From the NCBI GenBank assembly GCA_029238935.1, contig JAQZBN010000011.1:102745-166744 (forward strand): DNA of 64,000 bases, read 5' to 3'. Under the pieces are notes generated by a model. It was not told the origin of the DNA. It was given only the letters and a program-made list of their open reading frames with translations, and made no database searches. The position numbers were made by a program, and so were the translations under genes. The DNA is from Herbinix sp. (GTDB lineage Bacteria > Bacillota > Clostridia > Lachnospirales > Lachnospiraceae). This document shows positions 45,145 through 55,558 of this stretch, one piece after another (within the stretch, counting starts at the first letter, position 1; every line of letters begins with the position of its first letter).

Positions 45145-47331
45145 ATGGATACTCTGTTAACTGGATACATTGAAGATCTGAAAGATTATATCATAACCTT
45201 TAATGAAGCATTAATTCGATTGGAAAATGACTTTCAGGATAAAGAAGTCATAAATATTATTTTCCGGGTTGCTCATACGATAAAAGGAAATTCAGCAGCC
45301 ATGCAATTTTTAAAGATAAAGCAGATTATGCATACGATGGAAGATATCCTTCATGAAGTGAGAGAAGGTAAAAGACCAATGGACGAAGTATTGGCAGGTA
45401 TCCTTTTTTCCTGTCATGATTTTCTAGAGGATTGCTTAGTATACATAACACGGGATGGGAATGATGATAATTTAGAAGAAATTGATTTATTAAATGAATT
45501 GAACAGAATAAAGGATGGCTTAACCGATGGGAATGAAAAACAATGTCAGCAGGACATGGATACCAATGCCTTGAATTCGGATAAAAAGGATAAGACATTA
45601 GAATTACCATTCATTCTGACCGATGATACCTTAGAGCTTATTTGTGAAAACCTAAATCGTGGAATGAATCTTTTATATATCACAATCAAAATAAAAGATG
45701 ATACTTTGATGAAATCAATTCGGAATATTATCCTACTGAATACAGTGGAAGAAAATGGGATATTGTTGCTTTCAAATCCTCCCAAGCCAGAGCAGGATAA
45801 GATGCTGGAAGAGCAATTTATTTACGATCATATAAATTCTGAAATGCTGGTGTTATCCGAGAAGGATCAAGAATGTTGGCTAGAGATATTAAAACTTGAG
45901 CCAGAAGTAGATGCCTTTACTTGTCAGGAAATTACAGCTATTAAATTGAACGAAATATATTCCTATCAACAGTCTATCCATCAGAATATGAATGATGAAT
46001 TAGAAATATTCGATACCGTTAACAACGCCAAGATGGAATTTCCAATCATTGAAACAAAATCACAGATATCTTTCGATGTGAATAATGTTACAGGGGATAA
46101 AACCAACCAGTCTATGGAGCATATGGCTATAAAAAAGCAGGATACGAAGGAGAATGCGCTTAAGCCCAATGAAACAACTGAGTTCATACGAATCTCTACA
46201 CAAAAAGTAGATTCCATTGTGGAGATGTTAGGAGAACTCATTATATTCAACTCTCAATTAGAACAATATGCTTATCAGGAATTGTCCAGCACCGATAAGA
46301 CCATGAATATCCTACCTAAGATGTCGAAGCTGATTAAAAATATCCAGGATTTATCGATGACTCTTCGAATGGTACCCATAAAACCAATCCTACATAAGCT
46401 GACCAGAATAGCAAGAGATACTTCGGCAGAACTGGGTAAGAAGATAACCGTAGTATTGGATGGTGAAAATACGGAAATTGATAAAAGTGCTTCTGAGAAA
46501 ATCTTTGATCCTTTGATGCATATTATTAGAAATGCGGTTGCTCATGGAATTGAAAATGAGGAAGTTCGTTCAGGACGTGGTAAAAAAGTAGAAGGCACCA
46601 TTCGAATCAGTGCATATCATAAAAGAAATCATGTTTGCATCGAGATATCGGATGATGGTGGTGGAATGGATGCAAATAAAATATATAAAAAGGCCATGGA
46701 GAAAAATTTTATCGATGAAACGAAAAATTATACAGAGGATGAAATCATTCGAATGATTTTCAAGCCAGGCTTTTCAACCCAGGAAAAAATTGATGGAGTC
46801 TCAGGAAGAGGCGTTGGGATGAATGTCGTTGAATCGGAAGTTACCAAGCTACGTGGAAAGATAGAGATTGAGAATGAGGTTGGACAAGGTTGTAAATTTA
46901 TTATTAAGATACCGATGAATTTGGCTGTACTGAACGGAACTATAATAGAGCTGGAAGGAAATCGATTTATTATTCCTACCTTATTCATTAAAGAATTTTT
47001 TATTATCAAAAATCAGAATTGGATTTCTATGCAGGGAATAAAAAAGGGAATACGTGTTAGAGATAGCATAATTCCAATTATAGCGGCTGATGAAATATTG
47101 AATGAGAAGACAAATCAAAATCTGGATTTGATCCGAGAGATGGTCATATTAGAATTGGAACAAAGGTATATTGCGATCCCAGTGGATAAAATCATTGGAA
47201 GACAAGAAGTAGTCGCCAAACCTCTGAATGAAATGTTTCATGGAACGGAGATTTTCTCCGGTGCATCGATATTGGGAGATGGAAAAGTGACAATGATTTT
47301 AGATGTAGATGCATTATTTAAATTGGTTTAA
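45145..47331 (+). CDS. cheA: Chemotaxis histidine kinase CheA
   Basis: This 728-aa kinase has an HPt P1 domain with phospho-His44 in RVAHTIKGNS, a long and unusual middle (about 130-345) replacing a typical P2, the dimerisation P3 (STQKVDSIVEMLGELIIFNSQLE), the ATP-binding P4 (N box HIIRNAVAHGIE, G1 EISDDGGGMD, G2 VSGRGVGMNVVES) and a CheW-like P5. It takes receptor signals via CheW and phosphorylates response regulators. AAGGAGG at 45131-45137 lies over the cheR stop. The only receiver in the operon is in CheB. Confidence 0.95.
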   Translation: MDTLLTGYIEDLKDYIITFNEALIRLENDFQDKEVINIIFRVAHTIKGNSAAMQFLKIKQIMHTMEDILHEVREGKRPMDEVLAGILFSCHDFLEDCLVYITRDGNDDNLEEIDLLNELNRIKDGLTDGNEKQCQQDMDTNALNSDKKDKTLELPFILTDDTLELICENLNRGMNLLYITIKIKDDTLMKSIRNIILLNTVEENGILLLSNPPKPEQDKMLEEQFIYDHINSEMLVLSEKDQECWLEILKLEPEVDAFTCQEITAIKLNEIYSYQQSIHQNMNDELEIFDTVNNAKMEFPIIETKSQISFDVNNVTGDKTNQSMEHMAIKKQDTKENALKPNETTEFIRISTQKVDSIVEMLGELIIFNSQLEQYAYQELSSTDKTMNILPKMSKLIKNIQDLSMTLRMVPIKPILHKLTRIARDTSAELGKKITVVLDGENTEIDKSASEKIFDPLMHIIRNAVAHGIENEEVRSGRGKKVEGTIRISAYHKRNHVCIEISDDGGGMDANKIYKKAMEKNFIDETKNYTEDEIIRMIFKPGFSTQEKIDGVSGRGVGMNVVESEVTKLRGKIEIENEVGQGCKFIIKIPMNLAVLNGTIIELEGNRFIIPTLFIKEFFIIKNQNWISMQGIKKGIRVRDSIIPIIAADEILNEKTNQNLDLIREMVILELEQRYIAIPVDKIIGRQEVVAKPLNEMFHGTEIFSGASILGDGKVTMILDVDALFKLV

Positions 47332-47372
47332 CAACAAAGCATTTACCTACATCGAAGAAAGGGGGACTCGGT

Positions 47373-48413
47373 ATGAGCAAAATTAAAGTTCTTGTGGTAG
47401 ATGATTCGGCGTTTGTCCGTAAGGTATTTACAGAAAAGTTATCGAACGATCCGGATATAGAAGTAATCGGAAGCGCAGTGGATCCTTACGTAGCCAGAGA
47501 TATGATAGTAGAGCGAAACCCTGATGTAATCCTACTGGACATTGAAATGCCACGAATGGATGGGTTAACCTTTCTGGGTAAAATTATGAAATATTTTCCT
47601 AAGAAGGTAATTGTAGTAAGTTCACTGGCTGAAAGTGGAGGGGAAGTAGCATTAAAGGCTGTTGAATTAGGTGCAATTGATGTAGTTGCAAAACCGGGAA
47701 ATTCTTACTCAGTTGAGGAGATGACAGAGCAGTTAATCGATAAAATTAAAGCGGTTCATGCTATTTCATTAAAGAAGATTCAATTCAACAATCAGATGAA
47801 TAGCAATAATGTAATTGAAAAGAAGCAATCAATGATAAGAACAACAAATAAAATCATTGCGATAGGAGCTTCAACGGGAGGTACTGAGGCCATTCAATAT
47901 ATATTACAACGGATGCCTGTTAATTGCCCACCTATTATAATTGTTCAGCATATGCCGATGCACTTTACAAAGGCATTTGCTAATCGCCTCAATGAAATAT
48001 GTGAGATTAAAGTGAAGGAGGCAGAAAACAGAGATATTATATCTCCTGGAAAAGCGTTGATTGCTCCGGGTAATTTACATATGGAACTTAGTAGAAGCGG
48101 TGCAGTTTACAATGTGAAATTAATCAATGGACCAATGGTGCATCACCAGAGGCCGGCAGTCGATGTATTATTTCAGTCTGTGGCTAAGTATGCTGGGAAA
48201 AACGCGGTTGGGGTATTACTAACCGGGATGGGAAAGGATGGTGCTCAAGGCTTGTTAAGTATTAAGAACTCCGGTGCTATAACTCTGGCACAGGATGAAA
48301 AAAGCTGTGTTGTTTACGGAATGCCACGGGAAGCGGTTGAATTAGGTGCAGTTCAGAAAATTATTCCACTCAATCGAATGACGCAGGAAATATTAATAGA
48401 AGCAGCAAGATAA
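47373..48413 (+). CDS. cheB: Chemotaxis response regulator and glutamate methylesterase CheB
   Basis: The receiver domain has the acidic pair (VVDDS), phospho-acceptor Asp56 in LLDIEMPRMDG and the conserved Ser/Lys (VVSSL, AKPGN). The C-terminal methylesterase has the catalytic Ser in IGASTGG, His in IVQHMP and Asp in LLTGMGKDGAQG. It removes receptor methyl groups for adaptation and is opposed by CheR. Length is 346 aa. A GGGGG lies upstream of the ATG. It probably receives phosphate from the CheA of the same operon. Confidence 0.95.
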   Translation: MSKIKVLVVDDSAFVRKVFTEKLSNDPDIEVIGSAVDPYVARDMIVERNPDVILLDIEMPRMDGLTFLGKIMKYFPKKVIVVSSLAESGGEVALKAVELGAIDVVAKPGNSYSVEEMTEQLIDKIKAVHAISLKKIQFNNQMNSNNVIEKKQSMIRTTNKIIAIGASTGGTEAIQYILQRMPVNCPPIIIVQHMPMHFTKAFANRLNEICEIKVKEAENRDIISPGKALIAPGNLHMELSRSGAVYNVKLINGPMVHHQRPAVDVLFQSVAKYAGKNAVGVLLTGMGKDGAQGLLSIKNSGAITLAQDEKSCVVYGMPREAVELGAVQKIIPLNRMTQEILIEAAR

Positions 48414-48427
48414 AGGAGGCTTAAAAA

Positions 48428-48901
48428 TTGGCGGAACAAAAAAATCTCACCTTTTTATTAGAGTCCGAGTATTACGGGATTCCGATTCTTAAAGTAAAAG
48501 AAATCATTGGAATGATGGAAATTACACGTATCCCAAGAATGCCAAATTTTATTCGTGGTGTAATTAATCTCAGAGGAAAAATTATACCGGTTATGGATTT
48601 AAGAGCAAAATTTGGTTTAAAACAAGAGGGATATAAAGAGAGAACCTGTATCATTGTCATCGAGATTGAAACCGATGGTGTCATCAGGCAACATGGTCTT
48701 GTTGTAGATTCCGTTTCAGAAGTGTTGAAGCTTGACGATACCGAAATTGAACCCCCTTTAAAATATGGGGAATCTGGGGAAGCTAACTTTCTTACTGGAA
48801 TTGGGAAAGCAAAAGACAAGGTAATCATGCTTTTGGATGTGGATAAGATTTTCACTTCTATAGAATTGGATGTTATGAGTAAAATAAATGAGACAATGTA
48901 A
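48428..48901 (+). CDS. cheW: Chemotaxis coupling protein CheW
   Basis: This 157-aa protein is a single CheW SH3-like module that links receptors and CheA. Typical parts are YYGIPILKVKEIIGM, the ITRIPRMPNFIRGVINLRGKIIPVMDLRAKFGL stretch, and GIGKAKDKVIMLLDVDKIF. It starts at TTG 48428, with AAGGAGG at 48413-48419, directly over the cheB stop. Confidence 0.93.
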   Translation: MAEQKNLTFLLESEYYGIPILKVKEIIGMMEITRIPRMPNFIRGVINLRGKIIPVMDLRAKFGLKQEGYKERTCIIVIEIETDGVIRQHGLVVDSVSEVLKLDDTEIEPPLKYGESGEANFLTGIGKAKDKVIMLLDVDKIFTSIELDVMSKINETM

Positions 48902-48935
48902 GAGTTAATCAAGTACATAAAAGGAGAACATGCAT

Positions 48936-50948
48936 ATGACATTTTTTAACAGGCTTAGTATTGGAAAAAAGATTTCAATGGGTTTTATTATAATTATATT
49001 GATAACGATTATATCCTCCGTGTATTCATTATTTAATACACTAAATGTAAATCGTCAAGTAAATGTTTTATCGGAACAGTATATGGTTGAAGTGGAAGAT
49101 TTAAATGAGTTTACAAAAGTTATGAATGAATTAAATATTTCATCCCAACTTTATTTTACAGATGGTAAGGATTTAGACTATAATTCTGCAATGGAAGCAA
49201 TTATAAAAGCAAACGAGCAACTAAAAGGACTGGACAATCTCGTTGTAAAATATCCTAATCTTATACAATTAAAATCGAGTCTGGATACGATCACTTCCAA
49301 GATGAATGAGTACTCTAAATCAATTGAAGCAATAAAAGAATTGCAAAAATTAAAAGCGGAAAAACTAGATACAATGAGCTCAATTGGAATCACCATTAAC
49401 CAAGTTGTATCTGATCTTACAGCTAGTCAGAACGGTAAATTGAACATAGCGTTTGATCAAGAAAAAACAGATATAGATACCATTAAGCAGAGATATAAAA
49501 AAGTTGAAAAAATCAATAAGATAAACGTTGATTTTGCAGCCATCAGGCTTCGCAATACACAAATAATTACACAGCTTGCAGATATCACCTATGCAGATGC
49601 TATGGATACTATGAATCCTTTGCTGGATACACTAATTATTGATGTCGAGCAGTTGAAATCTCTATTTACAGACCCCACAGATATCGGGAATATGGATAAG
49701 GCTTTAGGGGTTTTAGATGATTACAAGATAGCATCAAAAGCTTTATACGAGGAATTGGTACAAGTAGACACCGTATCTGAACAAGCGAAAGGCTTGGCAA
49801 ATGATATCATGCTTTCTATTGATAGTATCAATGAAAGTGCTATAGGACAAACCGTAGAGATTGTAAATAAATCTCAGTCTTCCTTAACAACAGCTATGTA
49901 CATCACCCTTGCTTCCTTAGTAATTATGATATTATTGGCAATTATGATTGCTTTCATTACAATTAGAAATATAACCAAAACAATGAATGCAATTACCGGA
50001 AATCTTTCCGATGCTTCCTATTATATTGCCAGTGCATCCAACCAATTAGCGAATGCCAGTGATCAATTGACATCTGGTAGTACAGAACAAGCATCCTCCA
50101 TTGAAGAAATATCAGCAACGATGGAAGAAACCTCATCGATGGTTATGCAGAATACGGAGAATACAAGACAGGCGGCAGGCTTATCGAAACAATCCAGTAT
50201 ATCATCCCGACAGGGAGTGGAGCAGATGCTAAAAATGCAAGTCTCCATGCAGGAAATAAAGAATTCCAGCAGCCAAATATCGAAAGTTATCCGTGTTATT
50301 GATGATATCGCATTTCAGACAAATATTCTGGCATTGAACGCAGCAGTGGAAGCGGCAAGAGCAGGAGATGCAGGCAAAGGATTTGCTGTTGTAGCAGAAG
50401 AAGTTCGTAATCTGGCGCAACGAAGTGCAGAAGCAGCTAAGGATACCGCAGCAATGATAGAAACCAATATCAAACTTTCAGATGAAGGCGTAATTGTAAG
50501 TAATCAGGTGAATACATCCTTAGGTGAGATAAATACAAATATTGAAAATATGAATAAATTAGTGAATGAAATAACTGCTGCCAGTGAAGAGCAATCCAGA
50601 GGAGTAAAGCAGGTAACAGAAGCAATTGCCCAGATGGAGGATGTAGTTCAGCAAACAGCGGCAACCGCAGAAGAAAGTGCATCTGCTGCGGAAGAGCTTA
50701 ATAATCAGGCTGAGACTTTGAAAAATGCGGTTGATGAACTAGTTGTATTGGTTCACGGTGCTAAGGGTAATGAACATACAACACAGAAAAATCCATCTGT
50801 GTATAAGGAGCATACTACATCAAAAGCGAAAGGGAATAAAAACATATCACCTGTTACATCGAAGAAAACTTATGAAACATGGGTTCCAAAAAATCGTAGT
50901 GTATCACCTTCTGAGGTGCTTCCACTAGACAATGATGATGATTTTTAA
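48936..50948 (+). CDS. Methyl-accepting chemotaxis protein with large helical sensor
   Basis: The first membrane helix (residues about 12-32) is followed by a helical extracytoplasmic sensor of about 260 residues, of the 4HB/HBM kind, then a second helix (about 315-340). Cytoplasmic signalling coiled coils follow with the tip region [38 protein letters not shown] classical HAMP between helix 2 and the coiled coil is not evident. The last 45 residues are a flexible basic tail ending in DNDDDF. I start at ATG 48936, 9 nt after GGAG; an ATG two codons earlier would be only 3 nt away. It is likely the dedicated receptor of this operon. Confidence 0.93.
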   Translation: MTFFNRLSIGKKISMGFIIIILITIISSVYSLFNTLNVNRQVNVLSEQYMVEVEDLNEFTKVMNELNISSQLYFTDGKDLDYNSAMEAIIKANEQLKGLDNLVVKYPNLIQLKSSLDTITSKMNEYSKSIEAIKELQKLKAEKLDTMSSIGITINQVVSDLTASQNGKLNIAFDQEKTDIDTIKQRYKKVEKINKINVDFAAIRLRNTQIITQLADITYADAMDTMNPLLDTLIIDVEQLKSLFTDPTDIGNMDKALGVLDDYKIASKALYEELVQVDTVSEQAKGLANDIMLSIDSINESAIGQTVEIVNKSQSSLTTAMYITLASLVIMILLAIMIAFITIRNITKTMNAITGNLSDASYYIASASNQLANASDQLTSGSTEQASSIEEISATMEETSSMVMQNTENTRQAAGLSKQSSISSRQGVEQMLKMQVSMQEIKNSSSQISKVIRVIDDIAFQTNILALNAAVEAARAGDAGKGFAVVAEEVRNLAQRSAEAAKDTAAMIETNIKLSDEGVIVSNQVNTSLGEINTNIENMNKLVNEITAASEEQSRGVKQVTEAIAQMEDVVQQTAATAEESASAAEELNNQAETLKNAVDELVVLVHGAKGNEHTTQKNPSVYKEHTTSKAKGNKNISPVTSKKTYETWVPKNRSVSPSEVLPLDNDDDF

Positions 50949-50997
50949 AAAGAATGTAAGATAGAATAAACAATTATCAAAGTAAAATTTTAAAGAA

Positions 50998-51040
50998 AGC
51001 AACTTCACTATCAAAAATAGCGAGGTTGCTTTTTTTCTTA
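50998..51040 (+). terminator. Terminator after the che operon
   Basis: AAGCAACTTC and GAGGTTGCTT pair, followed by T7. The rest of the 340-bp gap (51041-51288) is AT-rich and shows no gene. Confidence 0.85.
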
Positions 51041-51288
51041 ATGACATATACAGATTTGTAGAAAAATACAAAACATAAAATAAGTTCTAGCGATTTCGTA
51101 TTAATATTATTGAATTCTCTCTTACTAAGTATATAATTACATCTATACCATACTTTGGAGGTTATCGTTGAAGATAACAATACAATCACCTATCGTAAAG
51201 AAACTTGAATTAAATAAAAATGAGGATTAGCCTAACCATCCTATGGCGGAAAAGCTTTTCCTAATCATAAAAATTGGAGGATATACCC

Positions 51289-53130
51289 ATGTTATTTGAT
51301 CCAAGACTACCTCATTATACCGGAAAGATACATCCAAACTGTGATTATTTTCATGGTCAAATATATCCAGCTAAGGGAGTGAAATGCTACCAGGTAGCAA
51401 GGGCGAACCGTGGAAATAAGGAGTTGGACGATCATACGGGGTTTACCTATAAGCATGCTCCGGATTTAGCATATTTTAAAGGTAAGTTTTATGTGCAATA
51501 TTTATGTAATCCTGAAGATGAGCATTACGGAGAAGGAATCTCTGTATTAGCTTCATCCACTGATGGGCGTATATGGGAGGATTATCAAATTTCATTTCCA
51601 CCCTATTGCATCAAGGCTTGTACAACGACGGATTATAAAGGACTGACCCATTCCTTTGATGGTAGCACCTATGCATTTATGCATCAGAGGATGAGCTTCT
51701 TTCAGTCATCCCAGGGCAGAATGCTGATTCTTGGTTTTTACGGTTGGTCACCAGAGAAATGGATGACTAACTGGGATAACTATGGAATTGGAAGAGTAGT
51801 AAGAGAATTAATGCCGGATGGTTCACTGAGCGATATTTACTTTATTCGTATAAATCAGCAAGCAGGTTGGAAACAGGAAGATCTAAACTACCCGATTTAT
51901 TTAGACTGTAAGGATACCGGATTTGTTGCAGCCTGTGAAGAGCTTCTTCACAATAAATTGTATGTACAGCAATGGGCGGAAGAAAATGGGGATATCGATG
52001 AATTGATTCAAATAAAACATCCAAAAAACGGTTCCAAAAATGAAGCATTTTGTTGGTATCATATAAATCAAGATACCTTAATTGGATTGTGGAAGCATTC
52101 CAAGGTTTCACGAAGTGATGATAACGGAGTTAGTTGGATGCCGGTGACAAAGTCACCCAGTCTTGTTATGAGTGGGCAAAAGGTATGGGGCTGTAAGACT
52201 TCCGATCAACGGTTTGCAATGATCTATGATCCGACCCTGGAGACACAGCATCGTTACCCGTTATGTGTAACAACCTCCGAGGATGGACTTGCCTTTGATC
52301 ATATGCTCTTGGTTCATGGCGATGTGCCACCGATGAGATATAAAGGATTCTGGAAGGATATAGGGCCACAATATATGAGAGGAATTACAGAAGGAATGGA
52401 ATTACCGGATAAAAATCTCTGGATTACCTATTCGGTCAATAAAGAAGATATCTGGATTGCAGAGATACCTGTTCCCATAACCGGTGAAGAGAGAGATGAT
52501 TTTGAAGAATGCTTTGAAGACCCGAAGGTTCTGGAGAATTGGAATCTTTATTGTCCTAAATGGGCAAGAGCGGGGCTTATTACAGAGCAGAGTAAAAGCT
52601 TTCTTCATATAGAAGATGGGGAACCATATGATTACTGTAAGGTGGAACGAATCTTTGGGAAGGGGGCAAAAAAGGAGATCAGTTTTATTATAGTCCCAAA
52701 TCAAGAGGATAAAGGATGCCTCTTCATCGAACTATGGAATGATACCGCACAGACTGCAGTGAGACTGATCTTTAGGGAGAATGGATATCTCTATGCAAGA
52801 ACTGTAACGGAATTATCGGTCATGAAATATCAGATGAATACAGCGTATCATATCAAAATCTCCCTGGATTGCGAGAGATTTTCCTATCAGATTGCAGTAA
52901 ATAATCAAATGATTTGTGACAATGATGGTAATCCTAGGGACTGGTCATTTATGATGGCTGTAAATGATGTTTCAAGATTCATCTTGCGGACGGGCCCTAT
53001 GCGGCAGCAATCCATGTTGGATGTGAATCCTGATAATTTACCTGTAGAACCTTTGTCGGACTGCGAACTGCCCCTTACACCGGTTAGCTATGATTTGCAT
53101 TATTTCTCTGTGAGAGAACTGCAATCATAA
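51289..53130 (+). CDS. Predicted cytoplasmic glycoside hydrolase, sialidase-like propeller
   Basis: This 613-aa protein reads as a beta-propeller with BNR/Asp-box-like turns (SSTDGRIWEDY, SDDNGVSWMPV, TSEDGLAFDHM) over residues about 1-405, then a beta-sandwich domain (about 410-610). It lacks a signal peptide, so substrates should be short oligosaccharides taken up by the cell. The exact family is not clear to me; sialidase-superfamily hydrolases and lyases share the fold. TGGAGG at 51275-51280 precedes ATG 51289, which I prefer over an in-frame TTG inside that site (51274). No sugar transporter is adjacent; a two-component system follows. Confidence 0.65.
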   Translation: MLFDPRLPHYTGKIHPNCDYFHGQIYPAKGVKCYQVARANRGNKELDDHTGFTYKHAPDLAYFKGKFYVQYLCNPEDEHYGEGISVLASSTDGRIWEDYQISFPPYCIKACTTTDYKGLTHSFDGSTYAFMHQRMSFFQSSQGRMLILGFYGWSPEKWMTNWDNYGIGRVVRELMPDGSLSDIYFIRINQQAGWKQEDLNYPIYLDCKDTGFVAACEELLHNKLYVQQWAEENGDIDELIQIKHPKNGSKNEAFCWYHINQDTLIGLWKHSKVSRSDDNGVSWMPVTKSPSLVMSGQKVWGCKTSDQRFAMIYDPTLETQHRYPLCVTTSEDGLAFDHMLLVHGDVPPMRYKGFWKDIGPQYMRGITEGMELPDKNLWITYSVNKEDIWIAEIPVPITGEERDDFEECFEDPKVLENWNLYCPKWARAGLITEQSKSFLHIEDGEPYDYCKVERIFGKGAKKEISFIIVPNQEDKGCLFIELWNDTAQTAVRLIFRENGYLYARTVTELSVMKYQMNTAYHIKISLDCERFSYQIAVNNQMICDNDGNPRDWSFMMAVNDVSRFILRTGPMRQQSMLDVNPDNLPVEPLSDCELPLTPVSYDLHYFSVRELQS

Positions 53131-53152
53131 TTATAGTGTTCCAATCGATCGT

Positions 53153-53181
53153 TTTACTATTGAGAAAAACTATGTTATAAT
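53153..53181 (+). promoter_or_regulatory. Possible promoter of the two-component genes
   Basis: TTTACT (53153-53158), 17 bp, TATAAT (53176-53181), 35 bp before the response regulator start. Confidence 0.45.
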
Positions 53182-53216
53182 TTTCCTGCCTAACTGAAAG
53201 AGAGGATGAACTATAT

Positions 53217-53882
53217 ATGATTAAAGTGTTATTTTTAGAAGATGAACCAACCGTATCAGAGGTTCTTACGGAATATATGAAATTACAGCAATATGATGTA
53301 ACTCCAATCGATGATGGAGAAGCAGCGATACATATATTGGAGGAGAATGATTTTGATCTGGCGGTTTTGGATATCATGGTTCCTAAAAAAAGTGGTTTGG
53401 AAGTGTTACAGCATATTCGAACTATTAAGCCAGATTTGCCTGCAATCATGCTAACAGCCATTAATGATGAACAGACTCAGTTAAAGGCATTTAATCTTTA
53501 TGCAGATGACTATGTGATTAAACCAGTCTCGCCCTTAATCTTACTTAAGCGAATGGAAACAATTTTACGTAGAGTCAAAACAGCAGATAAAAAGACAGAA
53601 AAGATTGATGGATTATACTTAAACGAGGAATCCTATCAAGCATTTTATGATAATGTACCTTTACAGCTGACCTTAAGTGAATTTTTACTCTTACAGACAC
53701 TCAAAAAAGAGTCAGGTAAAGCGTTTACAAGAGAACAGTTAATTCTTAGAATATTTAATGAGGATTACATTGGGAATGATCGAATCATCGATGCCCATGT
53801 CAAAAATCTGAGAAAAAAATTACCACAGAATTATGTAAAAACAGTGATCGGTGTTGGATATCAGTTTAATGATGAGGTGTAA
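53217..53882 (+). CDS. OmpR/PhoB-family response regulator
   Basis: The receiver domain has acidic residues LEDEP (about 8-11), phospho-acceptor Asp52 in AVLDIMVPKKSG and Lys in VIKPVSP. The C-terminal winged helix (about 130-220) ends with the family motif DRIIDAHVKNLRKKL and IGVGYQF. Length is 221 aa. AGAGAGG precedes the ATG. A histidine kinase follows 19 bp downstream, then a two-gene ABC transporter that is the likely target. Confidence 0.94.
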   Translation: MIKVLFLEDEPTVSEVLTEYMKLQQYDVTPIDDGEAAIHILEENDFDLAVLDIMVPKKSGLEVLQHIRTIKPDLPAIMLTAINDEQTQLKAFNLYADDYVIKPVSPLILLKRMETILRRVKTADKKTEKIDGLYLNEESYQAFYDNVPLQLTLSEFLLLQTLKKESGKAFTREQLILRIFNEDYIGNDRIIDAHVKNLRKKLPQNYVKTVIGVGYQFNDEV

Positions 53883-53901
53883 GGAAGAAAGGAATCGATA
53901 G

Positions 53902-55461
53902 ATGAATTTATCTAGAAAAACGTTATTGTACAGTTCCATTTTATCCGTGATTATTGTATCCCTGATTGTGGGGTACTTTATTCTTATGCTTCCATCTCTT
54001 TATGTGGCTTATATGCGTGACAGAAATTACAATTCTATCGTTGAACTCCAAGAAGGATATATGAAGGCAGGAAGTTATGAAAATCTTAAAGTGAAAAATC
54101 CAACGGGTACCATCACGGTTGAAATTCCTTTATCGGGAAATGAACTATATCTTGTTAATAAATTTTTCCGAGTTACCATTGATATTCAAAGCAAGACATT
54201 ACTGGAGGTACTTGATCAATTAAGGTATTATGCATATCACACCGATGAGATTGAAGATATAGAGAAAGAGGATTTTAAAATCTCAGAGCTAAAAGAAGAA
54301 TTATTCGTAAACCAAGGGTTATCGGATCATTATCCCTTAAAATTTGCTTTTGAATTATATAAGAATGAAAATGTATTCCAGGAAGTATCCTCTAAAATGC
54401 ATATGGAATCCGAGGATCTGATGGTTTATGAATCCAATGTAACCGATGGGAATAATTATTATACCAGCTATATTGCATTTGGACTGACCGATGATGCAAT
54501 CGATATTTCATTTTTACCGATTATGACCCCTAGAATAGATGAAATCAGACCTGTAATATTCCAGAGTTTACCAATGATTGTAGCAGTCGCATTATTACTG
54601 GTATTAGTATCCTCCCAAGTATTTTCAAGACTCATCATTCAACCAATCATTCGTCTGGCAAATCATGCGGAATATATGAAAGAGGCAAAAAATTTGATCT
54701 TAGAGCCCATTCCAATTACAGGACATGATGAAATTAGTAGCTTAGGGGAAAGCCTCAATGGGCTTTACCAAAAGATACAAGAGAGCTACCAGGAACTGGA
54801 AGTGAAGAATAACTATCTGGCAGAGGAAAATAAAAGACAGGAGGTATTTCTTCGAGCTTCTTCTCATCAATTAAAAACGCCAATCACTGCTGCATTGTTA
54901 TTAGTACAGGGAATGATAAGTGAAATAGGAAAGTATAAGGATGTCAAAGCATATCTGCCCCAGGTAAAGCAACAGCTACAGTCCATGCAGAAGATTGTGG
55001 AAGATATTTTATATCTGAATCATTGCTCGCAGAATTTACAGATGGAACAAATCTCATTATCAGAATTGATGGACGAATGTATAAATTCATATCATATTCA
55101 GATGGATGAGAAGGCACTCCATATTAAGTCAGAGGGGCAGAGTTCACAACTTACAACCGACCGAGAACTCTTAAAAAAAATTCTTGATAATTTCATAGCT
55201 AATGCAATCTTTTTTACACCGGAAGGCGGTAAGATACAGATTTTGTATGAAAGAAACAGAGTGAGTATCATCAATTATGGTGTTACCATTGAAGAAGAGC
55301 TGTTACCACATGTTTTTGAACCATTTGTTTCTAGCGTAGGTAAGAACAAAGGACATGGGTTGGGATTGTATGTTGTATCGTATTATGCAAAGATATTACA
55401 TTACCAGGTGAAGCTTCATAATATCGATGATGGAGTTAAGGTTGAACTTATATTTACATGA
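53902..55461 (+). CDS. Membrane sensor histidine kinase
   Basis: Residues about 8-30 and 226-248 are membrane helices around an extracytoplasmic sensor of about 195 residues. A HAMP segment (IIQPIIRLANHAEYM) and coiled coil lead to the H box with the phospho-His in SSHQLKTPITAA, an N box (NFIANAIFFTPEGG) and the G box (GHGLGLYVVSYYAKIL). Length is 519 aa. The sensor is of the large-loop kind, not the short loop of BceS-type antibiotic sensors. It is cotranscribed with the response regulator. Confidence 0.93.
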   Translation: MNLSRKTLLYSSILSVIIVSLIVGYFILMLPSLYVAYMRDRNYNSIVELQEGYMKAGSYENLKVKNPTGTITVEIPLSGNELYLVNKFFRVTIDIQSKTLLEVLDQLRYYAYHTDEIEDIEKEDFKISELKEELFVNQGLSDHYPLKFAFELYKNENVFQEVSSKMHMESEDLMVYESNVTDGNNYYTSYIAFGLTDDAIDISFLPIMTPRIDEIRPVIFQSLPMIVAVALLLVLVSSQVFSRLIIQPIIRLANHAEYMKEAKNLILEPIPITGHDEISSLGESLNGLYQKIQESYQELEVKNNYLAEENKRQEVFLRASSHQLKTPITAALLLVQGMISEIGKYKDVKAYLPQVKQQLQSMQKIVEDILYLNHCSQNLQMEQISLSELMDECINSYHIQMDEKALHIKSEGQSSQLTTDRELLKKILDNFIANAIFFTPEGGKIQILYERNRVSIINYGVTIEEELLPHVFEPFVSSVGKNKGHGLGLYVVSYYAKILHYQVKLHNIDDGVKVELIFT

Positions 55462-55466
55462 CATGT
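55456..55466. promoter_or_regulatory. Palindrome upstream of the ABC genes
   Basis: ACATG-A-CATGT is a perfect palindrome overlapping the kinase stop codon, 37 bp before a TATAAT at 55503-55508. It may be a binding site of the response regulator. Confidence 0.35.
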
Positions 55467-55558
55467 GCATGGAATCTTCATCCAAAATTCATATCCATTT
55501 GCTATAATCATACCTGTAAGCAAAATATATGAAATAACGAAAGGGTGTGAACTACATT

